The notes under the pieces were generated by a model. That model was given only the letters and a program-made list of their open reading frames with translations. It made no database searches and was not told where the DNA came from. A stretch of DNA of 64,000 nucleotides from Rhabdonatronobacter sediminivivens (GTDB lineage Bacteria; Pseudomonadota; Alphaproteobacteria; Rhodobacterales; Rhodobacteraceae): the NCBI RefSeq assembly GCF_013415485.1, contig NZ_JACBXS010000012.1, positions 1-64,000 on the forward strand. Direction: 5' to 3'. A program made the translations under genes and the position numbers. The first letter of the stretch is position 1. Every line of letters begins with the position of its first letter. Shown one piece after another: positions 43,684 through 51,710 of the stretch.

Positions 43684-46317
43684 TTACAGCTGAAAGGCGC
43701 GCTTGCGAAAGCGCTGGCGGATCAGTTCGGCAAGGGTGTTGATCACGAAGGTCATGATGAACAGCGTCAGCGCGGCCAGGAACAGCACGCGATAGTTGGT
43801 GCCGTCCTTCACCGCCTCGGGCAGTTCGATGGCGATATTGGCCGACAGCGTGCGCAACCCGGAAAAGATGTTCCATTCCATGATCGGTGTGTTGCCTGCG
43901 GCCATGACCACGATCATGGTTTCACCAACGGCGCGGCCCATGCCCATCATGATCGCAGAAAACACGCCCGAAGCCGCCGTGGGCAGCACCACCCACATCC
44001 CGGTCTGCCAGGGCGTTGCACCACAGGCGAGCGACGCGGCGCGCAGATGCCCGGGGACCGCGTTAAGTGCATCCTCGGCCAGGGTGTAGATGTTGGGAAT
44101 GACCGCAAAGGCCATGACAAACCCCACCACCAGCGCGTTGCGTTGCTGATAGCTGTCCACGAACCCGCCGCGCGGATCATACCCCAGCAGGGTCAGCAGC
44201 GACGCCACCGCGTAGCTCAGCCCGATTGCCGTTGTCAGCAGCGCCAGCCAGCGCAGGATGTCCAGCCGCCCGGCCTGCGCGCGGTCCCTGTCCCCGATCA
44301 GCGCCCGCCAGTGATGGCCCAGCGTGCGCTTGAAGCTCCAGGAAACCGTCAGATAGCTGAGCGGGAGCAATATCAGGAACATGAAGGGCGTGCCGGTGCC
44401 GAACTGTCCCGTTGTCCAGCGCTTGAAATCGCCCTGGAACAGGAAATTCTCCAGCGTGGTGCCCATGTTGTAGGCCACGAAGGCGGACACGAAGATCATC
44501 GCCGCCATCAGCACGAATTTCGGAAAGCCATCGTATTTCAGCGCCACCGGCACCGGCAGCATCTGCCACAGGAACGCCCCCAGCATCAGCCCCGTGGGCA
44601 GCGCAAAGAAGCCCAGCAGAACCGCGCCGATCCATTCCTCGACCAGGGGCGCCAGCACCAGCGCGGCGACAAAACCCAGAACCACCGTGGGCAGCGATTC
44701 CATCATCTCCATCATCGGCTTGACGGTGGCGCGCACCCTTCGGTCCACGAATTCCGAGGTATAGACCGCCGCCATCAGCGCGATCGGCGCGGCGAACAGC
44801 ATGGCATAGGACGCGGCCTTGATGGTGCCGAAGATGAGCGGGATCAGCGAATACTTGGGTTCGGCAAGATCGGTGCCGGCGGTGGATTGCCACACGAAGG
44901 TGGGCTCGGCATAGCCTTCATACCAGATGCGGCCAAAGAGGACGCGCAGCGTGACCTCGGGGTGGCGCTGGGTGTATTGCCAGGCCTCGACCTCGCCGCC
45001 CTGACTGACCAGCATCACCCCGTTGGAGCGCGGGAAGATCATGGCGCGCGAACTGGTGGTCACATCGCCCGAACGGGCCAACTCGAACAGCACCTGATCC
45101 GAGGTCGAATGATGCACATGCACATTGCCTTCGGCATCGACGGCGACAAATTCCTTCTGCCGCTGCGCCTCGGACAGATCGACCACCGCCGAAGGCATCG
45201 GGGCATGTTCGCGTGACCGGATCAGCTCACGCCCGTCGGTGGTATCCGGGGTGCCGGTCTGCAGGCGGAAGAACACACTCAGCGAGCCGTCTTCACCGCC
45301 GACGACCAGCGATTCCTCGCCCGACAGGAAGGTCATGGCGGTCACGGCGATGCCATCATCGGCCACGCGCCGGGTTTCGGCCAGTTGCGGTGCGTCCATG
45401 TTGCGCAGGTCATAGCGGTGCACAAAGCCGTCATCGGTTCCGACAATGGCCCGGTCCGCATTCCCCGACAGCAGGATCGACGTCACGTTCACGCCCGCGC
45501 CCAGCGCCAGCGGCGGCAGTTCGGTGGTGGTTGTGGTCACCGTCTCGGCGCCGGTCATCATGTTGACCTGAATGCGCGAGCGGCTGACCCGCACGATGTT
45601 GAGCGCATCGACCGTTGCAAAGGCGATGGTCGGCCGTTCGCGGGTTCCGCCCACGCGGTAATCAACAGCAATGATCGGAAGATCCGAGATCTGCTCGGCC
45701 TCGCCCAGTTCGACAACGCTGGAGAGGGTGCGGAAATCGCCGGTGCCGACTTCGGTGAACACGCGCCCGTCCAGCACACGGTCGCGCGCATCAAGCTGTT
45801 GCAGCCCCGAAGGCAGGTTGCGCCGCGCGGTGGTTTCGGTGTCAAAGCCCAGTTCGGCAAAACGCACGGTGCCATCGTCAAAGCCAAAGGCCACCCGGTC
45901 GCGCCCCAGCGTGCCGGCGACCGCCGTGACCTCGGCGCCGCCGAAGTCGAATTGCGCGCGGGAGATCTCGGTGCCGGTGGGCACATGATAGGTGATCACC
46001 CGGCCCTCGGCCGCGACGGCCAGGCCAAGTGTCTGAAATTCATCGCCATTCACCCAGATGACATCTTGCTGGGTGTCCAGCTGGTAGCGCACGTTGCCCT
46101 GCAACTCTCCGCCCGCCATCAGCGGCAGGACCACCCGGATCAGGAACACCATGATCCCGAACACGGCCACGATCACCATCAGGCCACCGACAGTGATCAC
46201 CCCTCCGGCGATCCGTTCGCCCCAGATCACGGAGCGGCGGGTGTCCATGCTGCGCCTGCGGCGGCGTTCGGTGCGGGCTGCGTCGCTGTCACCCGGTGGC
46301 GATACGGAATCGGTCAT
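43684..46317 (-). CDS. pstC: Phosphate ABC transporter permease PstC, long form with beta-propeller-like insert
   Basis: The 877-residue protein has a cytoplasmic basic start (RTERRRRRS), a helix near 45-70, and then about 400 extra residues with repeated blade-like segments (GFDDGTVRFAELG, GTDDGFVHRYDL, GGEDGSLSVFFRL) that suggest a periplasmic WD-like propeller. The C-terminal permease core follows, with an EAA-type loop at LRAASLACGATPWQTG. The start at 46317 is preferred over 46356. A hairpin terminator separates it from pstS, which would lower its expression relative to the binding protein. Confidence 0.92.
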   Translation of the reverse strand: MTDSVSPPGDSDAARTERRRRRSMDTRRSVIWGERIAGGVITVGGLMVIVAVFGIMVFLIRVVLPLMAGGELQGNVRYQLDTQQDVIWVNGDEFQTLGLAVAAEGRVITYHVPTGTEISRAQFDFGGAEVTAVAGTLGRDRVAFGFDDGTVRFAELGFDTETTARRNLPSGLQQLDARDRVLDGRVFTEVGTGDFRTLSSVVELGEAEQISDLPIIAVDYRVGGTRERPTIAFATVDALNIVRVSRSRIQVNMMTGAETVTTTTTELPPLALGAGVNVTSILLSGNADRAIVGTDDGFVHRYDLRNMDAPQLAETRRVADDGIAVTAMTFLSGEESLVVGGEDGSLSVFFRLQTGTPDTTDGRELIRSREHAPMPSAVVDLSEAQRQKEFVAVDAEGNVHVHHSTSDQVLFELARSGDVTTSSRAMIFPRSNGVMLVSQGGEVEAWQYTQRHPEVTLRVLFGRIWYEGYAEPTFVWQSTAGTDLAEPKYSLIPLIFGTIKAASYAMLFAAPIALMAAVYTSEFVDRRVRATVKPMMEMMESLPTVVLGFVAALVLAPLVEEWIGAVLLGFFALPTGLMLGAFLWQMLPVPVALKYDGFPKFVLMAAMIFVSAFVAYNMGTTLENFLFQGDFKRWTTGQFGTGTPFMFLILLPLSYLTVSWSFKRTLGHHWRALIGDRDRAQAGRLDILRWLALLTTAIGLSYAVASLLTLLGYDPRGGFVDSYQQRNALVVGFVMAFAVIPNIYTLAEDALNAVPGHLRAASLACGATPWQTGMWVVLPTAASGVFSAIMMGMGRAVGETMIVVMAAGNTPIMEWNIFSGLRTLSANIAIELPEAVKDGTNYRVLFLAALTLFIMTFVINTLAELIRQRFRKRAFQL

Positions 46318-46345
46318 GGGATATCCATTTGTCCAGCAAGGGCCG

Positions 46346-46385
46346 AAAAAGGCCAAGGGCCGGCGCGCTGGCGGCGCACCGGCCC
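46346..46385 (-). terminator. Terminator-like hairpin between pstS and pstC
   Basis: On the minus strand a 12-base GC stem (GGGCCGGTGCGC with GCGCGCCGGCCC) is followed by TTGGCCTTTTT. It lies directly after the pstS stop. Partial termination here would explain the usual excess of binding protein over permease. Confidence 0.75.
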
Positions 46386-46400
46386 CGGGCAGGTGTCAGA

Positions 46401-47363
46401 TCAGTCCATCAGACCGAAGGCCTGCAGGTCCATCTCGGCGACCCGCTGGTTGACGGGGAAGAAGCCGGCGCGCACCACATCCTGCTGGCCCTGCTGGCTG
46501 TAGACATAGCGCACGAATTCGGCCCGCAGCGGTTCCAGTTCGGCGTTCGGGTCGACATTCATGTAGATGTAGAGGAAGCGCGCAATCGGATAGAGACCAT
46601 CCGGCGCAGCATCGGTGGAGTAGCACTCGCCGTCATCGCCACGAATTTCCAGGGCGCGCACATCGGCGGTGGCATAGCCCACACCCGAATAGCCGATCCC
46701 GTTGATGTCCGAGGCCACGCCCTGGATCACGGTCGAGGAACCGGGCTGCTCGCGCACTTCGGGGCTGTAGTCGCCGCCGAACAGCGCGACCGAGCGGAAG
46801 TAGCCATAGGTGCCCGAGGCCGAGTTGCGGCCGTACATCGCAACGGGCCGGTCTGCCCATTCGCCGGTTGCACCGACCTGGCCCCAGGTGGTGATGGCTT
46901 CGTCCGCACCGCCAGCGCGGGTGGAGGAGAAGATGGCGTCGATGTCCTGCATGGACACGCAGGTGACCGGATTGTCACGGTGCACGAACACGCCGATGGC
47001 ATCGATCGCACCGCGCATTGCCAGTGGCTCATAGCCGAACCGGGCCTCGAACTCCTCGATCTCGGAGTCGCGCATCGGACGCGACATGGGGCCGAACTGG
47101 GCGGTGCCCTCGACCAGTGCCGGGGGGGCGGTGCCCGAACCGGCGCCCTGGATCTGGACAGCCACGTTGGGGTAGAGCTGGCGGAAACCTTCGGACCAGA
47201 GGGTCATCTGGTTGTTGAGCGTGTCCGAACCGATCGACACGAGGTTGCCCGAAACGCCGTCCACCGCTTCGTAGGTCGGCAGGTTGGGGTCGACGGACTG
47301 GGCGTTCGCGGCGGTTGCCAGCGCAATGGCAGCGACGGACATCAGGGCGGCAGAGCGTTTCAT
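46401..47363 (-). CDS. pstS: Phosphate-binding periplasmic protein PstS
   Basis: The 320-residue product has a signal peptide cleaved near AANAQS and the substrate-binding fold of PstS, with the phosphate loops VSIGSDTLNNQMTLW, GAGSGTAPPAL, and GRNSASGTYGYFRS. It captures phosphate in the periplasm for PstCAB. An AAGGAG before the ATG at 47363 fixes the start. A strong Pho box lies about 90-110 bases upstream, so the gene is expected to be induced under phosphate starvation. Confidence 0.95.
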   Translation of the reverse strand: MKRSAALMSVAAIALATAANAQSVDPNLPTYEAVDGVSGNLVSIGSDTLNNQMTLWSEGFRQLYPNVAVQIQGAGSGTAPPALVEGTAQFGPMSRPMRDSEIEEFEARFGYEPLAMRGAIDAIGVFVHRDNPVTCVSMQDIDAIFSSTRAGGADEAITTWGQVGATGEWADRPVAMYGRNSASGTYGYFRSVALFGGDYSPEVREQPGSSTVIQGVASDINGIGYSGVGYATADVRALEIRGDDGECYSTDAAPDGLYPIARFLYIYMNVDPNAELEPLRAEFVRYVYSQQGQQDVVRAGFFPVNQRVAEMDLQAFGLMD

Positions 47364-47448
47364 GGAAACTCCTTGGTTTTCAGAGCCCGGCATCCGCGCC
47401 GGACGGTAAGGCTGCGTTTAATTGCCCTCGATGACGTCTATGCAAAAC

Positions 47449-47471
47449 TTTCATGACAGTTGCATGACAGT
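47449..47471 (-). promoter_or_regulatory. Pho box (PhoB-binding site) upstream of pstSCAB
   Basis: On the minus strand there are two perfect CTGTCAT direct repeats 11 bases apart (complements of ATGACAG at 47453-47459 and 47464-47470), separated by GCAA, as in the classical Pho box. A further ATGACGT at 47431 lies exactly 22 bases from the first repeat and may be a weaker half-site. Confidence 0.88.
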
Positions 47472-47795
47472 CGGCCCGGAAATCCGGGCGGCGAAGTTTC
47501 GCGGGGGGCCGGGCCGGGCCGCCGCCCGCGCTTCGGCAACCATCACGTCCCGGACGCATGCCATGGATCATGCTGCGCCGACCGCCGTTCGCAGGGCGCG
47601 CAAAGGTTCAGGTTTGTTGAAACCCGGCAGTGCCGTGACGCCACGCAGACAGGCGCCCGCAGCCAATAGGCGCGGGCGCGGTCCAGACCCCTCTGGCGCT
47701 GTCACCACCGCAGGCGGTGAAAGTGACAGGCCCCGAACAGGGGTGATCAGGGGCGTAAAGCGGGGTGCGGATGCCTCATGACACGGCGCGTCGGC
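47472..47795. other. Intergenic stretch with a strong stem-loop
   Basis: No gene is supported. A long hairpin lies at 47699-47729: CTGTCACCACCGC pairs with GCGGTG-aaa-GTGACAG around a two-base loop. It sits after the TbpB-like gene's stop (minus strand) and may end that transcript, although no T-run follows. Confidence 0.45.
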
Positions 47796-48665
47796 TTACT
47801 CGGGGCGGATGCAGGCGACCCCGTCCTTGCAACTCAGGAACATGCCCGTCATGCCACCGGCGCTGTTGCCAAAGCTGAAGACGCCCGCCGCCTCCTGAGC
47901 GTTGGGGCCGTAGAAGCCGCCCTCGATTTCACCCGTGGCGCGCATGTCCTGGAAGCGGATGCGCGATTCCCCGATGGAGGCAAAGGTCCGCGCCCTGCGG
48001 TCCAGTTCCAGACCGTTGAAGACCACCTGCACCGAAGGCCCCGCACCGTCGTTCAGGCTGCCGGACATCTCGCCGGAGATGGCGCCGCTGTCGAAATTGG
48101 CCAGGATCGTGGCCGAGCCATGCGCCATGCCGCTGTCAGCACCCACACCGGCCCCGGCCACGAATTGCCCGTCATAGCGGGCCACGCCCGAAGGCAGCGT
48201 CACACGGGTTTCGCCCATGCCGGGTTCGGCGTCATGCACCACATGGGTGTTGGAATATTCGACCCCGTTGTTCAGATGATCGACGGCGAACATGCCCACA
48301 TAGGCAAAATTGCCCTTCTGCCGGGCCACCAGTGACCCGCTGCCGGTGGCGCCGCCGCGCGCCGCGTTCACCTGGCAGCTGGCGCCGGTGCGATCCTCGC
48401 ACAGAACCACCATCCCCTCCATGGGGCCTTCGACCATCTCCATGCGGATCTGCCCCGGCCCGTTGGCATAGATCCGCGCGACCGAGGGCTGAACCTCGGT
48501 GGTGCCGCTGTCATTTGCCGGATCGGCCGGGTGCAACTGTGACAGGGACCGTGCCGGTTCCGGCGCGCTGGAACCTCCCCCGCCACCGCCACCGCTGCTG
48601 CCGCCACCGCATGCTGCCAATACCAGTAATGCCCCCGCCAAGGGGGCCGCAAACTGCCCGTTCAT
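47796..48665 (-). CDS. Lipoprotein with transferrin-binding-protein-B-like barrel domain
   Basis: The 289-residue product has a lipoprotein signal ending in LVLAAC, then a glycine/serine linker (GGGSSGGGGGGGSS). The C-terminal part has the hallmarks of TbpB-type 8-stranded barrels: the repeated SGEMSGSLND-type turn and the final GGFYGPNAQEAAGVFSF block, followed by a cysteine pair. It is probably anchored in the outer membrane, possibly surface-exposed. The ligand is unknown, and TonB receptors or Slam genes are not adjacent. A perfect dyad just upstream suggests regulation. The start at 48665 is chosen because it opens the lipoprotein signal. Confidence 0.75.
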   Translation of the reverse strand: MNGQFAAPLAGALLVLAACGGGSSGGGGGGGSSAPEPARSLSQLHPADPANDSGTTEVQPSVARIYANGPGQIRMEMVEGPMEGMVVLCEDRTGASCQVNAARGGATGSGSLVARQKGNFAYVGMFAVDHLNNGVEYSNTHVVHDAEPGMGETRVTLPSGVARYDGQFVAGAGVGADSGMAHGSATILANFDSGAISGEMSGSLNDGAGPSVQVVFNGLELDRRARTFASIGESRIRFQDMRATGEIEGGFYGPNAQEAAGVFSFGNSAGGMTGMFLSCKDGVACIRPE

Positions 48666-48681
48666 GCTCGCCTCATGTGTG

Positions 48682-48702
48682 TTTGTCATTTGTTTTGACA
48701 AA
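48682..48702. promoter_or_regulatory. Inverted-repeat operator upstream of the TbpB-like lipoprotein
   Basis: TTTGTCA (48682-48688) and TGACAAA (48696-48702) form a perfect dyad with a seven-base spacer, 17 bases before the lipoprotein start and overlapping an AT-rich promoter-like stretch. The regulator is unidentified; it does not match the alphaproteobacterial Irr or Fur patterns I know. Confidence 0.5.
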
Positions 48703-48808
48703 AATGAAAGCGCATGGGCGCGGGGCTTGTCAATTGCCTGATGTGTCAAGGCGCAAGGTTTGCCGCGCCGGGTGCCGAGCGGGCAACAGACCTGCCCGAG
48801 GCGCAGGC

Positions 48809-50599
48809 TCAGGCAGCGCGGCCTTCGGTGAACTGCAACCGCGCCAGCCGGGCATAGAGCCCGCCCTGGGCCACAAGCTGGTCATGGGTGCCCTCGGCCA
48901 GGATGCGCCCCTGGTCAAACACCACGATCCGGTCAGCGCGCTTCACCGTGGCCAGACGGTGCGCCACCACCAGCGTGGTGCGCCCCTGGGCCAGCTTGTC
49001 CACCGCCGCCTGCACCGCGCGTTCGGATTCGGCATCCAGCGCGCTGGTGGCCTCGTCCAGCAACAGGATGGGCGCGTCGCGCAGGATGGCGCGGGCAATG
49101 GCCACCCGCTGGCGCTGCCCGCCCGAAAGCATCACCCCCCGTTCGCCCAGTTGCGTGTCATAGCCCTGCGGCAGCGCGGTCAGGAAGTCATGGGCAGCAG
49201 CGGCGCGGGCAGCGCCCTCGACCTCGGCATCGCTGGCGTCAAGGCGCCCGAAGCGGATGTTCTCGCGCGCCGAGGATGCAAAGATCACCGGATCCTGCGG
49301 GACCAGCGCGATGGCATGGCGGAAGTCAGACCGCGCCATGTCGCGCAGGTCGATCCCGTCGATCCGCAGGGCGCCGCTGACCGGGTCATAGAAGCGCAGA
49401 AGCAACTGGAAGATCGTGCTCTTGCCCGCACCGGAGGGTCCCACCAGCGCCACGGTTTCACCGGGCCGGACATGCAGGCTGATCCCGTTGAGCGCCTGCT
49501 GTCCAGGGCGCGAGGGGTAGTGGAAGTTGACCGCATCGAACGCGACCTCGCCGCGGACGGGGCGCGGCAGCGCCAGCGGTTGCGCCGGGTCCTGCACCGT
49601 GTCCGTGGCCTCCAGCAGTTCCACCAGCCGTTCGGTCGCCCCGGCGGCGCGCTGCAATTCGGACCAGATCTCGGACAGGGCGCCAACGGACCCGGCAACG
49701 ATCACCGCGTAGATGACGAATTGCACCAGTTCACCCGGGGTCATCTGGCCGGTGGCCACGTCATTCGCGCCGACCCAGAGCGTGCCGACAATACCACTGA
49801 ACGCCATGAAGATGACAATCACGGTCATTACCGCGCGGGTCAGCACCCGGCGGCGGGCAATGTCGAAGCTGGTCTCGGTCACACCGTCGAATTCGGCGCG
49901 GCTGGCAGCCTCATGGGTATAGGCCTGCACGGTCTGCACCGACAGCAGCGCCTCCGAGGCCTTGCCGGAGCTGGCGGCGATCCAGTCCTGGTTTTCGCGG
50001 CTCAGCCGCCGCAGCCGACGCCCCAGGATGACGATGGGCACAATCACCGCCGGAACCATCAGCAGCACAAAGCCCATCAGCTTGGCCGAGGTCAGCGCCA
50101 GCAGGATCATCCCGCCCGCCAGCAGCAGGATATTGCGCAGCGCGATCGAGACCGACGAGCCGATCACCGACTGGATCAGCGTGGTGTCCGTGGTCAGGCG
50201 CGAGAGCACCTCGCCCGTCATCAGGTTTTCGTAGAACGACGGGCTCTTGTCGATGACGCGCGAAAAGAGCGCCTTGCGAATATCGGCCACAACACGCTCG
50301 CCCAGCCGGGTGACCAGGTAATAGCGCAGCCCGGTGCCCATGGCCAGCAATGCAGCCAGGGCAAAGGCGCCGGCGAAATACTGGTTCAGCAGCGCCATCT
50401 CGCGCGCTTCGAACCCGTCCACCACCCGGCGCACGGCCAGCGGCAGGGCCAGGGACACCATGGCCGTAGTCACCAGCGCCGCAATCGCCAGACCCAGCAA
50501 CAGCCGATAGGGCCGCATGAACGGCCACAACCCGCGCAGGGCGCCGATCTGGCGGGATTTGGCACGCTCCTCGCTGGCGTTGGCGGTCGTGTCCGTCAT
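48809..50599 (-). CDS. ABC exporter, fused permease and ATPase (MsbA/LmrA-like half transporter)
   Basis: The 596-residue half-transporter has six membrane helices (about residues 30-310) and an ATPase domain: Walker A GPSGAGKST, Q-loop VPQDPVIFASS, signature LSGGQRQR, Walker B ILLLDEATSALD and H-loop VVAHRLATV. Homodimers of this type export lipids, drugs or peptides. The start at 50599 gives the family's length; the frame reaching 50740 has an arginine/proline-rich non-coding extension. It is next to no obvious partner, so the substrate is open. Confidence 0.9.
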   Translation of the reverse strand: MTDTTANASEERAKSRQIGALRGLWPFMRPYRLLLGLAIAALVTTAMVSLALPLAVRRVVDGFEAREMALLNQYFAGAFALAALLAMGTGLRYYLVTRLGERVVADIRKALFSRVIDKSPSFYENLMTGEVLSRLTTDTTLIQSVIGSSVSIALRNILLLAGGMILLALTSAKLMGFVLLMVPAVIVPIVILGRRLRRLSRENQDWIAASSGKASEALLSVQTVQAYTHEAASRAEFDGVTETSFDIARRRVLTRAVMTVIVIFMAFSGIVGTLWVGANDVATGQMTPGELVQFVIYAVIVAGSVGALSEIWSELQRAAGATERLVELLEATDTVQDPAQPLALPRPVRGEVAFDAVNFHYPSRPGQQALNGISLHVRPGETVALVGPSGAGKSTIFQLLLRFYDPVSGALRIDGIDLRDMARSDFRHAIALVPQDPVIFASSARENIRFGRLDASDAEVEGAARAAAAHDFLTALPQGYDTQLGERGVMLSGGQRQRVAIARAILRDAPILLLDEATSALDAESERAVQAAVDKLAQGRTTLVVAHRLATVKRADRIVVFDQGRILAEGTHDQLVAQGGLYARLARLQFTEGRAA

Positions 50600-50783
50600 A
50601 GGGTCGCGTCCTGCTGCATCGGGCCGAGGTTTAGGACAGACACGCGCGGCGGGCAAGCGCAAGCGGCCAGACCAGAGGGGTGCCATCAAGACGCAGGTCG
50701 GCAGCAGCCGCCAGACACCGCCCGCACCACCGCAGCCCAAAGCCCCCGGACGCTGCCATCTTCAGCACCCCTACCCCTGGCCT

Positions 50784-50965
50784 GGCGCCAACCGGTGAAA
50801 GGGGTGCTCCCGCCCGCAGATCGGCCGCTTGCGCGACCTCCTGCCGTTGGGCCCGGCCGCGTGGCCATCGGCCACGCGGCCGGGCCCAACGCTTTCCTGC
50901 CTGCCCGCGCATTTCGCGTGGGCAGGCAGGAAAGGGGCGGGAGCACCCCCTGCCCGGTTGGCGCA
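50784..50965 (+). repeat. GC-rich palindromic intergenic repeat, copy 3, with ~30-base inverted ends
   Basis: The left end (GCGCCAACCGG, then GGGGTGCTCCCGCCC) is repeated in inverse orientation at the right end (GGGCGGGAGCACCCC, then CCGGTTGGCGC). Inside are two near-perfect hairpins: one around CGTTGGGCCCGGCCGCG and one with arms CTTTCCTGCCTGCCC and GGGCAGGCAGGAAAG. It fills the gap between the ABC exporter and the thioesterase; the remainder of 50600-51027 shows nothing else. Confidence 0.75.
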
Positions 50966-51027
50966 GCGTCCGGCTTGACCCGCGCGCCCACGCACGGCAG
51001 GTCAGGGCAACACACAGGAGCGCCCGC

Positions 51028-51555
51028 ATGTATCCTTTCTTCCGCATGACCCTTGAAGCCATCAAGCAGCGCAATGCCGGTCCGCTTGACATCGGGGAAA
51101 CCCATGTCTCGCATCATCTGTGCTGGCCCTGGGACATCGACCCCTGGCTGGAGCTGAACAACGGGCGCACGCTCACGCTTTATGACCTGGGGCGGATCCC
51201 CATGGCGAAGCGGCTGGGGCTGGCCGGGGTTGCGCGGCAGAAGGGCTGGGGCATGGCCGTCGCCGGCGTTTCGGTCCGGTATCGGCGCAGGGTGCGCACC
51301 TTTCAGCGGGTCGAGATGCGCTCACGCGTGATCGGCTGGGACAGGCGGTTCTTTTATCTGGAGCAATCCATGTGGCGGGGCCAGGAATGCCTTAACCACA
51401 TGCTGTTGCGCAGCGCCGTGACCGGGGCGAATGGTATTGTGCCCCCGCTTGATGTGGCAGCGGCCATGGGGCGCGGTGCAGAGAGCCCCGCCCTGCCCGA
51501 CTGGGTGCAGGCCTGGATCGACGCCGATGCGCAGCGCCCCTGGCCACCGGGCTGA
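51028..51555 (+). CDS. Hotdog-fold acyl-CoA thioesterase-like protein
   Basis: The 175-residue product resembles the 4HBT-like/THEM6 hotdog proteins: WDIDPWLELNNGRTLTLYDLGR at the start of the fold, then VAGVSVRYRRRVRTFQRVE and a late LEQSMWRGQECLNHML. The catalytic acid would be the Asp or Asn-Asn-Gly segment of the first motif. The substrate is unknown. CAGGAG lies before the ATG at 51028. It has no operon partner. Confidence 0.72.
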   Translation: MYPFFRMTLEAIKQRNAGPLDIGETHVSHHLCWPWDIDPWLELNNGRTLTLYDLGRIPMAKRLGLAGVARQKGWGMAVAGVSVRYRRRVRTFQRVEMRSRVIGWDRRFFYLEQSMWRGQECLNHMLLRSAVTGANGIVPPLDVAAAMGRGAESPALPDWVQAWIDADAQRPWPPG

Positions 51556-51586
51556 ACAGAGGTTGACGCGGGGACAACACGAAAAC

Positions 51587-51600
51587 TTGACGCAGATCAA
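51587..51600. promoter_or_regulatory. FNR/FnrL-type box upstream of the cytochrome c peroxidase
   Basis: TTGAC-GCAG-ATCAA matches the FNR consensus TTGAT-N4-ATCAA at nine of ten positions. It lies about 110 bases before the peroxidase start, a position suiting activation under low oxygen. Confidence 0.75.
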
Positions 51601-51710
51601 TGACGTGGACAGCATGAGGCTCCACACTGGTTTCATTCGCATAATTCTGCGCCACAGATGCGGGTTCAGCAACGGTGGCCGACAGCGGATCAACAAGAAG
51701 GAGTGACTGC

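Noticed and set aside
42961..45216. 751-codon open frame on the plus strand
   Set aside because: Antisense to pstA and pstC, which are certain.
47422..47781. 119-codon frame between pstS and the TbpB-like gene
   Set aside because: It covers the Pho box and a strong stem-loop and is Arg/Ala/Pro-rich, so it is regulatory DNA rather than a gene.
48332..51049. 905-codon open frame on the plus strand
   Set aside because: Antisense to the ABC exporter with its complete Walker and signature motifs; arginine/glutamine-rich and without a domain.
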